Source: Fusobacterium sp. (GTDB lineage Bacteria; Fusobacteriota; Fusobacteriia; Fusobacteriales; Fusobacteriaceae). From it: a stretch of 64,000 nt of DNA. The stretch covers positions 90,301 through 154,300 of the forward strand of contig NZ_JAGIRL010000021.1 of NCBI RefSeq assembly GCF_019012925.1, written 5' to 3'. The position numbers and the translations under genes are program-made. This document shows positions 19,572 through 27,721 of the stretch, in pieces. Every line of letters begins with the position of its first letter. Position 1 is the first letter of the stretch. The notes beneath the pieces are model-generated. The model saw only the letters and a program-made list of their open reading frames with translations, did no database searches and was not told where the DNA came from.

Positions 19572-20966
19572 TTAAGAGTTTTTTTCAACTATATTTTCTC
19601 TATCTCCTCTTACCTTTTCCTCCAACTCTTTAAGATGCTTTAACTCCAATCTTATAAATATAAAAGTCAATACTGCAGCAATAAAATCAGAAACAGGAGC
19701 TGCATACCATATTCCAGCAACACCAAACAATTTAGACATTATAAATATACTAGGAACCAACACAATTATCTGTCTAGTTAAACTCATGAAAAAACTCATC
19801 TTAGGTTTTCCTATAGCTTGGAAATAGATTGATGAGATTATCTGGAATCCTATTAATGGTAACATAAAAGTCTGTATTTTTAACCCAACTGAGGCTATTC
19901 TTACTAACTCTTTCTCTTGAGTAAAAATATTTATAAAGTATTTTGATAAAAACTGAATAGCTAAAAAATCTATAACACATAGAACTGTAGCTGCAAAGAT
20001 AGCCTTGAAAAAAGCCTCTTTTACTCTGGGATAGTATCTTGCTCCATAGTTATATCCTAATATAGGTTGTAATCCTTGATTTATTCCAAAAATAGGCATT
20101 AGCATAAATGTTATTACAGCTTGAACTATTGCCATTGCTCCAATAGCACTATCTCCACCATAATCTTTCAATGTACTGTTATATATGTAGTTTACTATAC
20201 TAGCTCCCATCTGTATAGCAAAAGGAGCACTTCCTAAAGATAGAATGTTCTTTATTTTAACTACATCCAATCTAAAATTTTTCATATGTAATTTCATTCC
20301 ACTAAATTTTGAAGTGAAATAATATAATGCCCATATACCTGATACATATTGAGAGATTATTGTTGCCCAAGCAGCACCTCTCACTCCCATATTCAGATAA
20401 AATATGAATATTGGATCCAATACTATATTAGTAATTGCTCCAATAAGTAGTGTTGCCATTGCCATTTTAGGATTTCCATCTGAACGTATAGAAGCGTTAG
20501 CAACATATCCAACCACTGCTGCAGGAAATCCAAAAGCTAAAATTTTCAGATACTCTTTGGCATAGATAGTTGTATTTTCACTTCCACCTAACTTTTCTAT
20601 CAGCCAATCCAATCTCCATAAAATAAACACCATCAATATTACAGAGATTATAAAACCAAAAAACACTGCAGTTCCCAAATATCTTTCAGCTTCCTCTTTT
20701 CTCTTTTTTCCCAAGTTTAATGATGAGTTTGTAGCCGACCCCAAACCAATCAGTATAGAAAAACCAAATACAAAAATCACTACTGGAAAACTTATTCCAA
20801 CACCTGCTATAGCTAGGTGTCCTACTTTTGCTATATTTCCTATATATATTCTATCTACAATGTTGTACAGAGCATTTACTAGCATACCTATTATAGCTGG
20901 TAAAGAAAACTGTATCAGCAACTTTGTAATCTTTTCCGTTCCCATCAATTGATGTTTTTTCTCCAT
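19572..20966 (-). CDS. MATE family multidrug efflux transporter
   Basis: Predicted cation-coupled exporter with about twelve membrane spans over 464 residues. The N-terminal half has the family signature around LIQFSLPAIIGMLVNALYNIVDRIYIG, and the second half repeats it with PIFGINQGLQPILGYNYGARYY. The likely cargo is cationic drugs or dyes, but the substrate cannot be read from sequence. The gene lies 25 bases after a MarR regulator in the same direction. This is the standard regulator-pump arrangement, suggesting induction by the pump's substrates. The tail (EKVRGDRENIVEKNS) is charged and cytoplasmic. Confidence 0.92.
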   Translation of the reverse strand: MEKKHQLMGTEKITKLLIQFSLPAIIGMLVNALYNIVDRIYIGNIAKVGHLAIAGVGISFPVVIFVFGFSILIGLGSATNSSLNLGKKRKEEAERYLGTAVFFGFIISVILMVFILWRLDWLIEKLGGSENTTIYAKEYLKILAFGFPAAVVGYVANASIRSDGNPKMAMATLLIGAITNIVLDPIFIFYLNMGVRGAAWATIISQYVSGIWALYYFTSKFSGMKLHMKNFRLDVVKIKNILSLGSAPFAIQMGASIVNYIYNSTLKDYGGDSAIGAMAIVQAVITFMLMPIFGINQGLQPILGYNYGARYYPRVKEAFFKAIFAATVLCVIDFLAIQFLSKYFINIFTQEKELVRIASVGLKIQTFMLPLIGFQIISSIYFQAIGKPKMSFFMSLTRQIIVLVPSIFIMSKLFGVAGIWYAAPVSDFIAAVLTFIFIRLELKHLKELEEKVRGDRENIVEKNS

Positions 20967-20991
20967 TATAAAATCCTCTCCTTAAAATACT

Positions 20992-21426
20992 TTAAAAATT
21001 TTCAACTAATTTTTCCATCAAACAAAAAAGTTGGTTTATCTCCTCTTTTGTTAATATCTTTTCCACTCTCTTATGAAAAACTTTTGTAACTTGAAATACT
21101 GTTTCTATAATCTCATCAGCTTTTTCTTCCAAAGTGAGATATATAACTCTTTTATCCTCTGTAGAAGCAGTTTTTTTTACATAACCCATTCTCTCTAGCT
21201 TATTTACAAGAGAGGTCACTGTTGATTTATCCTTACTTATTAGATTGCTTATCTCCTTCATTGATAACTTTTTATAAACACTTAATATTATAATGATTCT
21301 AATATGGGAATACACTAAATTATCTATCCCCTTTTCTCTCAATAACTCCTCAATATAGATAGCACCTCGATGTTGTACCCTACTTATATAACTAAAAAGT
21401 GTATTTCTTATCTCAAAATTTTCCAT
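20992..21426 (-). CDS. MarR family transcriptional regulator of the MATE pump
   Basis: A 144-residue winged-helix repressor. The core shows the MarR plan: dimer helices at both ends and a DNA-binding region LSMKEISNLISKDKSTVTSLVNKLERMGYV, followed by the wing TASTEDKRVIYLTL. ATG 21426 stands behind GGAGAGAGCG, whereas the earlier in-frame ATG has no good site. I therefore start there. It precedes the efflux gene by 25 bases and probably represses both until a ligand binds. The target site was not identified. Confidence 0.92.
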   Translation of the reverse strand: MENFEIRNTLFSYISRVQHRGAIYIEELLREKGIDNLVYSHIRIIIILSVYKKLSMKEISNLISKDKSTVTSLVNKLERMGYVKKTASTEDKRVIYLTLEEKADEIIETVFQVTKVFHKRVEKILTKEEINQLFCLMEKLVENF

Positions 21427-21524
21427 CGCTCTCTCCTTTCCATGATAGTTTATCATAAAATTAGTTTTATATCAAACTATTTTTGCTAAAAAATTTGGAA
21501 CTACTCTCAACTATATTAATCAAA

Positions 21525-21560
21525 AATTAAAAAGAGAGAGATACTTACATATCTCTCTTC
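21525..21560 (-). terminator. Terminator after the ClC gene
   Basis: On the minus strand AGAGAGAT pairs with ATCTCTCT around an eight-base loop, followed by CTTTTTAATTTTT. It lies about 27 bases past the ClC stop codon. Confidence 0.85.
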
Positions 21561-21586
21561 CACTTATATTCTTTCTTTTTTATCTA

Positions 21587-23155
21587 TTAATGACTACCCT
21601 GCTTGTATAAAAGCTCCTTCATCTTAAAAACCTTACTCTCTGGAAGTAAAAGTGTCAATTGATCTCCACTCTCAATAACAGTATCCCCCTTAGGAATAAT
21701 CTCGTGTTCACTTCTTGTGATTGCCACAACTAAAATATCACGTTCCCAAGCTACTTCACATATCTTTTTTCCATCCAGTTCTGACTCTGCTGCTACTGGT
21801 ACTGTTATGATTGTTTTACTCTTACAGATCTCTTCCTCTTTAGGTGTATCTTTTGGCATACGCTCAAATAATATCTCATAGACAGGTTCCAATCCTAAAA
21901 GCTCTGTTACATAGTAAGCTATTACAGAAACTGTTACCAATGCTAATAGATGATCTAAATTTCCTGTCATCTCTAGTATCAATACTGCCCCTGTGATTGG
22001 TGCTCTTACTACAGCCACAAAGTATCCAGCCATTCCTAAAACCATAAAGTGTGGAACAGCTCCTATTCCTATATCAAAATACTTTATAAGTGTAAGTCCA
22101 TATATCTTACCAATAATAGCTCCTAAAACTAGCATAGGTAAGAAAATTCCTCCTGCAAACCCTGTTGCATAGCATAGTGCTGTAAAAAATAGTTTTACTA
22201 TGAATATTATCATCAATAACTGTATTGTTCTATTTCCACCAGCCATCTCTTCCACTAGTTCATGTCCTCCACCTGTTACCTCTGGTAAAAAATAACAGAA
22301 TAGAAAAGATGTAGACATAACAAATGAAATCTTTACCCATCTAGGTAATTTTATGCTTTTAAATCTGTCCTGTACCTTTATTAGAGTTACTGTAAACAGT
22401 TTACCAAAAAACGCAATAATAACTCCAAGTAAGATATAAAGTATAAACTGATAGTATGGATTCATATTTTTTGGATATAAAGCAATCAAATCAAATGAAG
22501 GATTCATTCCAAATATTCTTCTTCCAACAAAATCAGAGGCTATACTAGCTAAAAATGTACAGATTAGTAACTTTGCAGAGATGAATTTATGCAACTCCTC
22601 CAACGCAAATATAACTCCTGATAATGGAGCTCCAAAAGCACCAGATAATCCCGCACTAGCTCCACTAGTTACAAGATATTTTTTCTCGATAGTATCACGA
22701 TCAAAAATCTTTGTCATTCCAAAACCTATATATGACCCTAACTGTACTGATGGTCCCTCTCTCCCTAGAGAAAGTCCAGCACCTATACTCATAAGACCAG
22801 CTATAAATTTTGCAATTAGCTCCTGTAGCCATTTACAATAATCTAATTGTCTTAATAGTATTCCTTTTACTTGTGGAATACCACTTCCGGATATTTTGGG
22901 ATATTTTCTAGATATGTAATCTACAAATAATCCGATCAAAACAAAAAATAACCAAATAACAAATACAAAATATGGTTTTCCTTCCAAAGAGTTACCTATT
23001 ACCTCAGTTCTAAAATGGTTAAAAAAGTTTAAAGCCAATCTATAAAGAGATACTGTAAATCCTGTCAAGGCTCCCACCACTACACATAGCAAATACAACT
23101 TTCCGCTCCCTTTTTGTAAGAGCTTTAGATTATCTGCTGCTGTTTCCGTTTTCAT
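21587..23155 (-). CDS. clcA: ClC family chloride transporter with C-terminal RCK_C domain
   Basis: Membrane Cl-/H+ antiporter or channel, 522 residues. The three anion-site motifs are present: GSGIPQVKG near residue 92, GREGPSVQLGSYIG near 130, and GFAGGIFLPMLVLGAIIGKIYG near 330. A cytosolic tail from about 440 ends in a TrkA_C/RCK_C domain (ITVPVAAESELDGKKICEVAW). In other proteins this fold binds nucleotides or c-di-AMP. The chosen ATG (23155) has GGAGG six bases away; a TTG two codons earlier is too close. Upstream lies a strong inverted repeat (23245-23285). Which ligand the tail binds is unknown. Confidence 0.94.
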   Translation of the reverse strand: MKTETAADNLKLLQKGSGKLYLLCVVVGALTGFTVSLYRLALNFFNHFRTEVIGNSLEGKPYFVFVIWLFFVLIGLFVDYISRKYPKISGSGIPQVKGILLRQLDYCKWLQELIAKFIAGLMSIGAGLSLGREGPSVQLGSYIGFGMTKIFDRDTIEKKYLVTSGASAGLSGAFGAPLSGVIFALEELHKFISAKLLICTFLASIASDFVGRRIFGMNPSFDLIALYPKNMNPYYQFILYILLGVIIAFFGKLFTVTLIKVQDRFKSIKLPRWVKISFVMSTSFLFCYFLPEVTGGGHELVEEMAGGNRTIQLLMIIFIVKLFFTALCYATGFAGGIFLPMLVLGAIIGKIYGLTLIKYFDIGIGAVPHFMVLGMAGYFVAVVRAPITGAVLILEMTGNLDHLLALVTVSVIAYYVTELLGLEPVYEILFERMPKDTPKEEEICKSKTIITVPVAAESELDGKKICEVAWERDILVVAITRSEHEIIPKGDTVIESGDQLTLLLPESKVFKMKELLYKQGSH

Positions 23156-23244
23156 TAGCAACCTCCAGCTTTTTATTATCTAACTCTTCTATTTTAATAT
23201 TTTTTCTGTTGTTATTCAACTATTTTTTTTATTTCTATATATTA

Positions 23245-23285
23245 TTGGCAGGCATATAGAAATATTACTATATGCATTATACCAA
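23245..23285. repeat. Inverted repeat upstream of clcA
   Basis: GCATATAG and CTATATGC are perfect eight-base arms around an eight-base centre, and TTGG/CCAA extend the symmetry outward. On the minus strand a TATAAT overlaps the left edge of the repeat, about 120 bases before the clcA ATG. It could be an operator for clcA or a weak terminator after ldcA; no U-run follows directly, so I favour an operator or 5'-leader hairpin. Confidence 0.5.
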
Positions 23286-23399
23286 CTTTAGTTTTCCTTT
23301 TCTATCTATCAAAAAAAAATTAATTTTGTTCATAGTTTTATAATTTAAGTTTTATTTTTACTATATTTTATTCTCTTTTATTGTTCATAATTACTGAAT

Positions 23400-24323
23400 C
23401 TAATCTAATACAACCTTTTCAATTATTTTTATACTTTTATTTTCACTATCAATTTCACAAAGAGCTCCCAATGGTAGTGTCAACATAGGCTCACTGTGCC
23501 CACTCTCCAAATTATACAGTACTGGCTTTCCTAAATTTTTAAAATAATCTTCAAAAACCTTTAATAGTGGCATATCCTTTTCAGAATCAGGCTCACAATT
23601 TTTAAAGTCACCCAATACAACACCTTGAACTTTATCCAAAACTCCATGTTTTTTTAATTGATTTAAAAATCTATCAACCTTGTAAGTTTTCTCACCTATC
23701 TCCTCTAAAAACAGTATCTTATCTCTATAATCTAAGTCATACTCTGTTCCTAGAGTGGCTATAAGAGTTGCTAAATTCCCACCTACGAGTACACCTCTAG
23801 CTCTTCCGTGAGATATCACTCCAATCTCTTTTGAAAAGTTTTTTATCTCTATCTCTTTTGAAGAGCTTGAAAGCACCTCCACAAAGTTTTTATAACTCTC
23901 CTCGTTATAGCTTCCTGAAAAATTGCTCACAGCCATAGGTCCATGAAATGTCACAAGCTGAGCTCTCTCATTTAGTGCTATGTGTAATGTAGTTATATCA
24001 CTATATCCTATAAATATTTTAGGATTTTCTCTGATTACATCCAAATCTAAGTACTCTACTATTCTATTGCAACCATAACCACCACGCATACACATTATTG
24101 CTGATACCTCTTTATTTGCAAAAAATTCATTTATCTCTTGAGCTCTCTCTACATCAGTCCCAGCATAAGAGTACCACTCTTTTTTAGTACACTCTCCTAA
24201 AATTACTTTATACCCCATAGCCTCTATGTTCTTCTTAGCCTCTAAAACTCTCTCAAAAGAGGTATTACTTGCTGGTGCTACAATTCCAATAGTATCACCT
24301 TTTTTTAATTTTTTCCCTAACAT
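23400..24323 (-). CDS. ldcA: LD-carboxypeptidase, S66 family
   Basis: Serine peptidase that trims the terminal D-alanine from tetrapeptides during murein recycling, normally in the cytosol; no signal peptide is seen. The 307-residue protein opens with KKGDTIGIVAPASN and carries MCMRGGYGCNRIVEYLD. Its nucleophile motif FIGYSDITTLH places the serine near residue 115. A GGNLATLIATLGT segment follows, then the glutamate and histidine of the triad in FLEEIGEKTY and LESGHSEPMLTLPLG. Ten bases separate it from dacB, so the two wall peptidases are co-expressed, downstream of spmA-spmB and their riboswitch. Confidence 0.94.
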   Translation of the reverse strand: MLGKKLKKGDTIGIVAPASNTSFERVLEAKKNIEAMGYKVILGECTKKEWYSYAGTDVERAQEINEFFANKEVSAIMCMRGGYGCNRIVEYLDLDVIRENPKIFIGYSDITTLHIALNERAQLVTFHGPMAVSNFSGSYNEESYKNFVEVLSSSSKEIEIKNFSKEIGVISHGRARGVLVGGNLATLIATLGTEYDLDYRDKILFLEEIGEKTYKVDRFLNQLKKHGVLDKVQGVVLGDFKNCEPDSEKDMPLLKVFEDYFKNLGKPVLYNLESGHSEPMLTLPLGALCEIDSENKSIKIIEKVVLD

Positions 24324-24332
24324 ATATCACCT

Positions 24333-25985
24333 CTAAAATAGATCTATCAGTAATTTTTCCATCTCATTTTTCAACTTTCTTCTCCTTCCATTCCAATGAT
24401 TTACTATGATAGTAAAGGCATACTCTCTACCATCTTTTTTTATATATCCAGTATATGATTGTATTCCACCCATACTACCACTTTTTATTCTCACTTCTCC
24501 ATCAAACTTTTTAGGATCTAAAAAGTCGTGAACTGTACCTTCATAACCACCTCTAGGAAGTAATTTAATATAAGCAGGATAGTTTTGATACATATATGTT
24601 ACTATACCTGTCAATAACTCTGCTGATACATAATCACCTCTTGATAATCCACTTCCATCGTCCATGTTCAATACCTTTGTATCTATACCCTTCTCTTTCC
24701 AAAACTCCTCTATATTAATATCTTGAAGTTTTAACAGTTGGAATAGATGTTCTGTATAGTGGTTATCACTTCTTTTTAATAGAGTTCTTACCATCTCTTT
24801 TATTGGTGCAGATTTTGTCACAGCTAATATCTTCGGATTTTTAGCTCTTTTAGATGTATCTCTAGCTGTTTTTACCTTTCCATTGACCTTTATGTTTGCT
24901 GAGTTTAAATTACTTTTTAAATACTCACCTAAAAATAATCCTGGATTAGGAATATCACTCTGTACTACTATCTTTGAGTTCTTAGGTACCTCTCCAGTCA
25001 AAACTCTCTTGTTCTCAAGTGGTAAACCTCTAACAGAAAAATTTCTACGTCCTTTTGGTGATATCTTCAATCTATTTTCAAATTTCAATCCAGGAATCTT
25101 AGGTTTTACCTCTAAAATTTCAACACTTTTCTCTCCAGAATTTAAAGTTAAAGTATATAGGTTGTCAAAGACACTTATTCCATAAACTCCCTGTCCATAG
25201 CTAGTTCCAAAATCCTCTAACAACCATTTTTCTTCAACTCCAACATATCCAAAAAGATTATCTATTACAATTATATCCCCTTTTACTCCCTTTATACCTG
25301 CTGATTTTATCTTGGCTATCCAATCATTTAAAAAAGCCATTCTATCTATCTTTACACCATCAGATCCAAGAGTTGGGTCTCCGCCACCTATTATATATAT
25401 ATCTCCTATCAATATCCCTTTAGGGTCTATTTTTCCATCATATAGTAGCTTTGTTTCTAGTTTTGTATCTGCTCCTAACTTCTGAATAGCTGTAGATGAT
25501 GTTATCACTTTCATTATTGATGCTGGAGTTACAGCTCTCTTCTCATTATATGAAGCTACCTGTTTTCCCTTCTGTAAATCAACAATACTAATTCCTATAT
25601 TGCTATACTGTAACATCTCTAGGTTAACAAATCTTTCTACTGCTCTTTGCTCCCTTGTTTGAGTGATTTTTTTCTCTTGAACCTCCTGTTTTTTCTCCGG
25701 CTTTACCTCTACTACTTCATTTTTTACCTCTTCAACAACCGTTTCTACTGGTTCAACTTTCTCCTGTTCAACTAACTCACTCTTTACCTCTTCAGAACCC
25801 TCATCTTCCTTGTAAAACTCACTCTCCAGCTCATTTAATATCTGCCCCGGTGCTTTCACTTCATTTTCTGTTGAGATTTCCTCTACTGCTACATCTTCAT
25901 TTTTTAGAATATCAACTGGTATATGTGTATTACTACAACCTGTCAATAAAACTAAAGCTAGTACAAAACATTTTAATTTTACCAT
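24333..25985 (-). CDS. dacB: PBP4-type D-alanyl-D-alanine carboxypeptidase/endopeptidase, lipoprotein
   Basis: Periplasmic S13 peptidase that cuts D-Ala-D-Ala and peptide cross-links in peptidoglycan. The 550-residue product has a lipoprotein signal with lipobox LLTGC and then an unusual 90-residue Glu/Val/Lys-rich linker (about 25-115), likely a flexible stalk. The catalytic domain begins SNIGISIVDLQKGK. It holds the SxxK motif in TPASIMKVITSST, SDN in LLKRSDNHYTEHLF and KSG in IKSGSMGGIQSYTGY. ATG 25985 with GGAGAAG nearby is preferred over a TTG four codons upstream. It is third in spmA-spmB-dacB-ldcA. Confidence 0.92.
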   Translation of the reverse strand: MVKLKCFVLALVLLTGCSNTHIPVDILKNEDVAVEEISTENEVKAPGQILNELESEFYKEDEGSEEVKSELVEQEKVEPVETVVEEVKNEVVEVKPEKKQEVQEKKITQTREQRAVERFVNLEMLQYSNIGISIVDLQKGKQVASYNEKRAVTPASIMKVITSSTAIQKLGADTKLETKLLYDGKIDPKGILIGDIYIIGGGDPTLGSDGVKIDRMAFLNDWIAKIKSAGIKGVKGDIIVIDNLFGYVGVEEKWLLEDFGTSYGQGVYGISVFDNLYTLTLNSGEKSVEILEVKPKIPGLKFENRLKISPKGRRNFSVRGLPLENKRVLTGEVPKNSKIVVQSDIPNPGLFLGEYLKSNLNSANIKVNGKVKTARDTSKRAKNPKILAVTKSAPIKEMVRTLLKRSDNHYTEHLFQLLKLQDINIEEFWKEKGIDTKVLNMDDGSGLSRGDYVSAELLTGIVTYMYQNYPAYIKLLPRGGYEGTVHDFLDPKKFDGEVRIKSGSMGGIQSYTGYIKKDGREYAFTIIVNHWNGRRRKLKNEMEKLLIDLF

Positions 25986-26006
25986 TTTCTTCTCCAAATT
26001 ATATTT

Positions 26007-26546
26007 TTATGCAAACATAATTCTACAAATCCATACTGCTGTTAATAATCCTGCTAGGTCTGCTAATAGTCCTGCTAATACTGCATGTCTTGTTTTTCTT
26101 ATGCTTACTGCTCCAAAATATACTGCAAGAACATAAAAAGTTGTTTCAGTTGATCCCATCATAGTTGAAGCTATTCTACCTATTAATGAATCTGGTCCAT
26201 AAGTTATCATCAGATCATTCATAACTCCTGTAGCTCCTCCTCCAGATAGAGGTCTTAAAATTGCCATTGGTAATACCTCTCCAGGCATACCTATTATTGA
26301 GAATACTGGATCTAATACTTTCAACATTATATCTATACATCCAGAAGCTCTAAATATTCCTATAGCAACTAACATAGCAACTAAAAAAGGTATTATTCTT
26401 ATAGCTGTATTAAAACCTTCCTTAGCTCCTTCACAAAATACTTCATAAACCTTTACTTTTTTTACAAAGTAAGCATATCCCACTATTATTAATATAATTA
26501 AAGGAATTGCATAAAGTGATATACTCTCCATTATTCTTACAAACAT
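26007..26546 (-). CDS. spmB: SpmB-like nucleoside-recognition (Gate) domain membrane protein
   Basis: A 179-residue membrane protein with about five spans and the Gate/nucleoside-recognition fold. Family motifs seen are FCEGAKEGFNTAIRIIPFLVAMLVAIG, RPLSGGGATGVMND and MGSTETTFYVLAVYFGAV. Bacillus SpmB acts with SpmA in spore-core dehydration, yet this organism shows no spore genes here, so the name marks homology only. The pair more likely transports or exports a small molecule. Forty-nine bases separate it from spmA, and 21 from dacB. The lysine-type riboswitch upstream suggests a link to lysine or a related diamino acid (inference). Confidence 0.88.
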   Translation of the reverse strand: MFVRIMESISLYAIPLIILIIVGYAYFVKKVKVYEVFCEGAKEGFNTAIRIIPFLVAMLVAIGIFRASGCIDIMLKVLDPVFSIIGMPGEVLPMAILRPLSGGGATGVMNDLMITYGPDSLIGRIASTMMGSTETTFYVLAVYFGAVSIRKTRHAVLAGLLADLAGLLTAVWICRIMFA

Positions 26547-26595
26547 ATTTCTCCTCCTAAATTCTACTAAAATTTTAATATTATTTCAATCTCTT

Positions 26596-27192
26596 TTATA
26601 TTTTTTCTCTTCTATATGCTGGTAATTTCTCTAAAAACTTACAAGACACTACTGCTACTATAGTTGAAACAATAGTCGCTATTATTGTTGGAGCTATTAT
26701 TTCAGTAGCATTTGCAGATCCTGCTGCCACTCTATAAGCTATAGTACTTGATGAGATCAGTGTCACTGAAGATGTATTTATTGCTAAAAACATAACCATT
26801 GAGTTTGTCGCCTCATCTTTATTATCATTTAATAGTTGTAACTCTTGCATTGCCTTTATTCCTAATGGAGTAGCTGCATTTCCCAATCCAAAAAAGTTTG
26901 CTGCCATATTTGCAACTATACTTCCCATTGCAGGATGATCTGCTGGTACTTCTGGAAATAATTTTACCATTAAAGGCTTCATTGCCTTACCTAAAGCTTT
27001 TACCATTCCAGCTTCCTCTGCTACCTTCATAAGTCCCAGCCATAGAGCCATAACCCCTATCATCTCCATAGATAGTGTCACTGCTGTACTAGCACTAGAG
27101 ATAGCTGAATCTGTTACTGCCTGTACATTCCCAGTAAATATCCCAACTAAAATTCCAATCACTATTAAACCACACCATATTGCATTAATCAT
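26596..27192 (-). CDS. spmA: SpmA-like nucleoside-recognition (Gate) domain membrane protein
   Basis: A 198-residue partner of SpmB with five or so spans. Diagnostic strings are ISSASTAVTLSMEMIGVMALWLGLMKVAEEAG, a PADHPAMGSIVANMAANFFGLGNAATPLG block, and AINTSSVTLISSSTIAYRV. The first gene of spmA-spmB-dacB-ldcA, it starts 13 bases beyond a GAGGAGG site. Its leader contains a lysine-type riboswitch and an intrinsic terminator, so expression should depend on ligand level. The substrate is not known; outside spore formers such pairs have no established role that I can name with confidence. Confidence 0.9.
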   Translation of the reverse strand: MINAIWCGLIVIGILVGIFTGNVQAVTDSAISSASTAVTLSMEMIGVMALWLGLMKVAEEAGMVKALGKAMKPLMVKLFPEVPADHPAMGSIVANMAANFFGLGNAATPLGIKAMQELQLLNDNKDEATNSMVMFLAINTSSVTLISSSTIAYRVAAGSANATEIIAPTIIATIVSTIVAVVSCKFLEKLPAYRREKI

Positions 27193-27221
27193 AAAAATCC
27201 TCCTCTAAAATTTAATTTAAA

Positions 27222-27249
27222 ATAAAAAAATCACAGCTGAACTGTGATA
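27222..27249 (-). terminator. Riboswitch-linked intrinsic terminator before spmA
   Basis: On the minus strand ATCACAG pairs with CTGTGAT around TTCAG, directly followed by TTTTTTTATTTT. It stands between the riboswitch aptamer and the spmA ribosome site, the position expected for premature termination when ligand binds. Confidence 0.85.
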
Positions 27250-27261
27250 ATCTACTAAGTA

Positions 27262-27432
27262 TCCCTCTAGATAGTACTTCATTAGAAACTAATGACAAAC
27301 ACTATAAATATTGTTTATAGTGCCAATAAAAAAGTTCAGCCCTCTTTTTTACTTCAGCAAATTCCCCTTTCAAAGTATCATAACGCCTGCCAAGCTATAT
27401 ACTCCTACTCTTGTCCTCTGCTCTCTATCTTT
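27262..27432 (-). promoter_or_regulatory. Lysine riboswitch aptamer upstream of spmA-spmB-dacB-ldcA
   Basis: On the minus strand the leader reads AAGATAGAGAGCAGAGG, CAAGAGTAGGAGTA, TTTGAAAGGGGAATTTGC, TGAAGTAAAAAAGAGGGCTG, then a long hairpin ACTATAAA...TTTATAGTG, GTCATTAG...CTAATGA and CTATCTAGAGGGATAC. This follows the order of the L-box: AGATAGAGG at the 5' side, CAAGAGTA, GAAAGGGGA...GCNGAAG, the GGCTG segment, and closing CTATCT. P1 is AGATAG with CTATCT. The match was made by eye against the remembered Bacillus lysC leader and not by a covariance model. A terminator follows at once. Confidence 0.8.
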
Positions 27433-27537
27433 ATTCAATTTATATTGTAAGTATACTATAATTACCGTTTTTTGTACAATATATTTTATATATAGAGATA
27501 TTAAAAAAAAATTTTATTTAGATTTACAAAATATTTA

Positions 27538-27565
27538 TTGACAATAACAAAATATATGCTATAAT
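27538..27565 (+). promoter_or_regulatory. Strong promoter of a candidate small RNA
   Basis: TTGACA (27538-27543) and TATAAT (27560-27565) are 16 bases apart, and the minus-10 is extended by TGC (TGnTATAAT). No gene follows on this strand for three kilobases, only a hairpin with a U-run 50 bases on. Confidence 0.75.
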
Positions 27566-27571
27566 AATATT

Positions 27572-27655
27572 GTCATAAGACATTTCCTTAAATTACATTT
27601 TAATTTCTACGTATAAAGAAGTCCTGAGGCCGAAGGGGCTTCTTTATCGTTTTTT
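27572..27655 (+). ncRNA. Candidate orphan small RNA
   Basis: From the predicted start near 27572 the transcript is about 84 bases: an AU-rich 5' part (to 27611), then a 13-pair hairpin whose arms are ATAAAGAAGTCCT and GGGGCTTCTTTAT (G-U pairs allowed), then CGTTTTTT. No open reading frame with a ribosome site is contained. The layout of strong promoter, short single-stranded part and terminator hairpin is that of a trans-acting small RNA. It fits no riboswitch class that I recognise and lies in the gap between the spmA leader and the IclR gene. Confidence 0.6.
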
Positions 27656-27683
27656 GGACTTTATAATTATTTGATATTATAAA

Positions 27684-27716
27684 TAAAAAACACCCCTACT
27701 ATCTAGAAGTGTTTTA
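27684..27716 (-). terminator. Terminator of the IclR gene
   Basis: On the minus strand AAAACAC pairs with GTGTTTT (with extra TTC/GGG pairing) and is followed by TTTTATTTAT. It lies just past the regulator's stop codon. Confidence 0.8.
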
Positions 27717-27721
27717 CGTAT

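Noticed and set aside
27311..27541. A 76-codon plus-strand frame over the riboswitch and leader
   Set aside because: It has no ribosome site, lies antisense to the lysine aptamer, and its composition is that of random AT-rich sequence.
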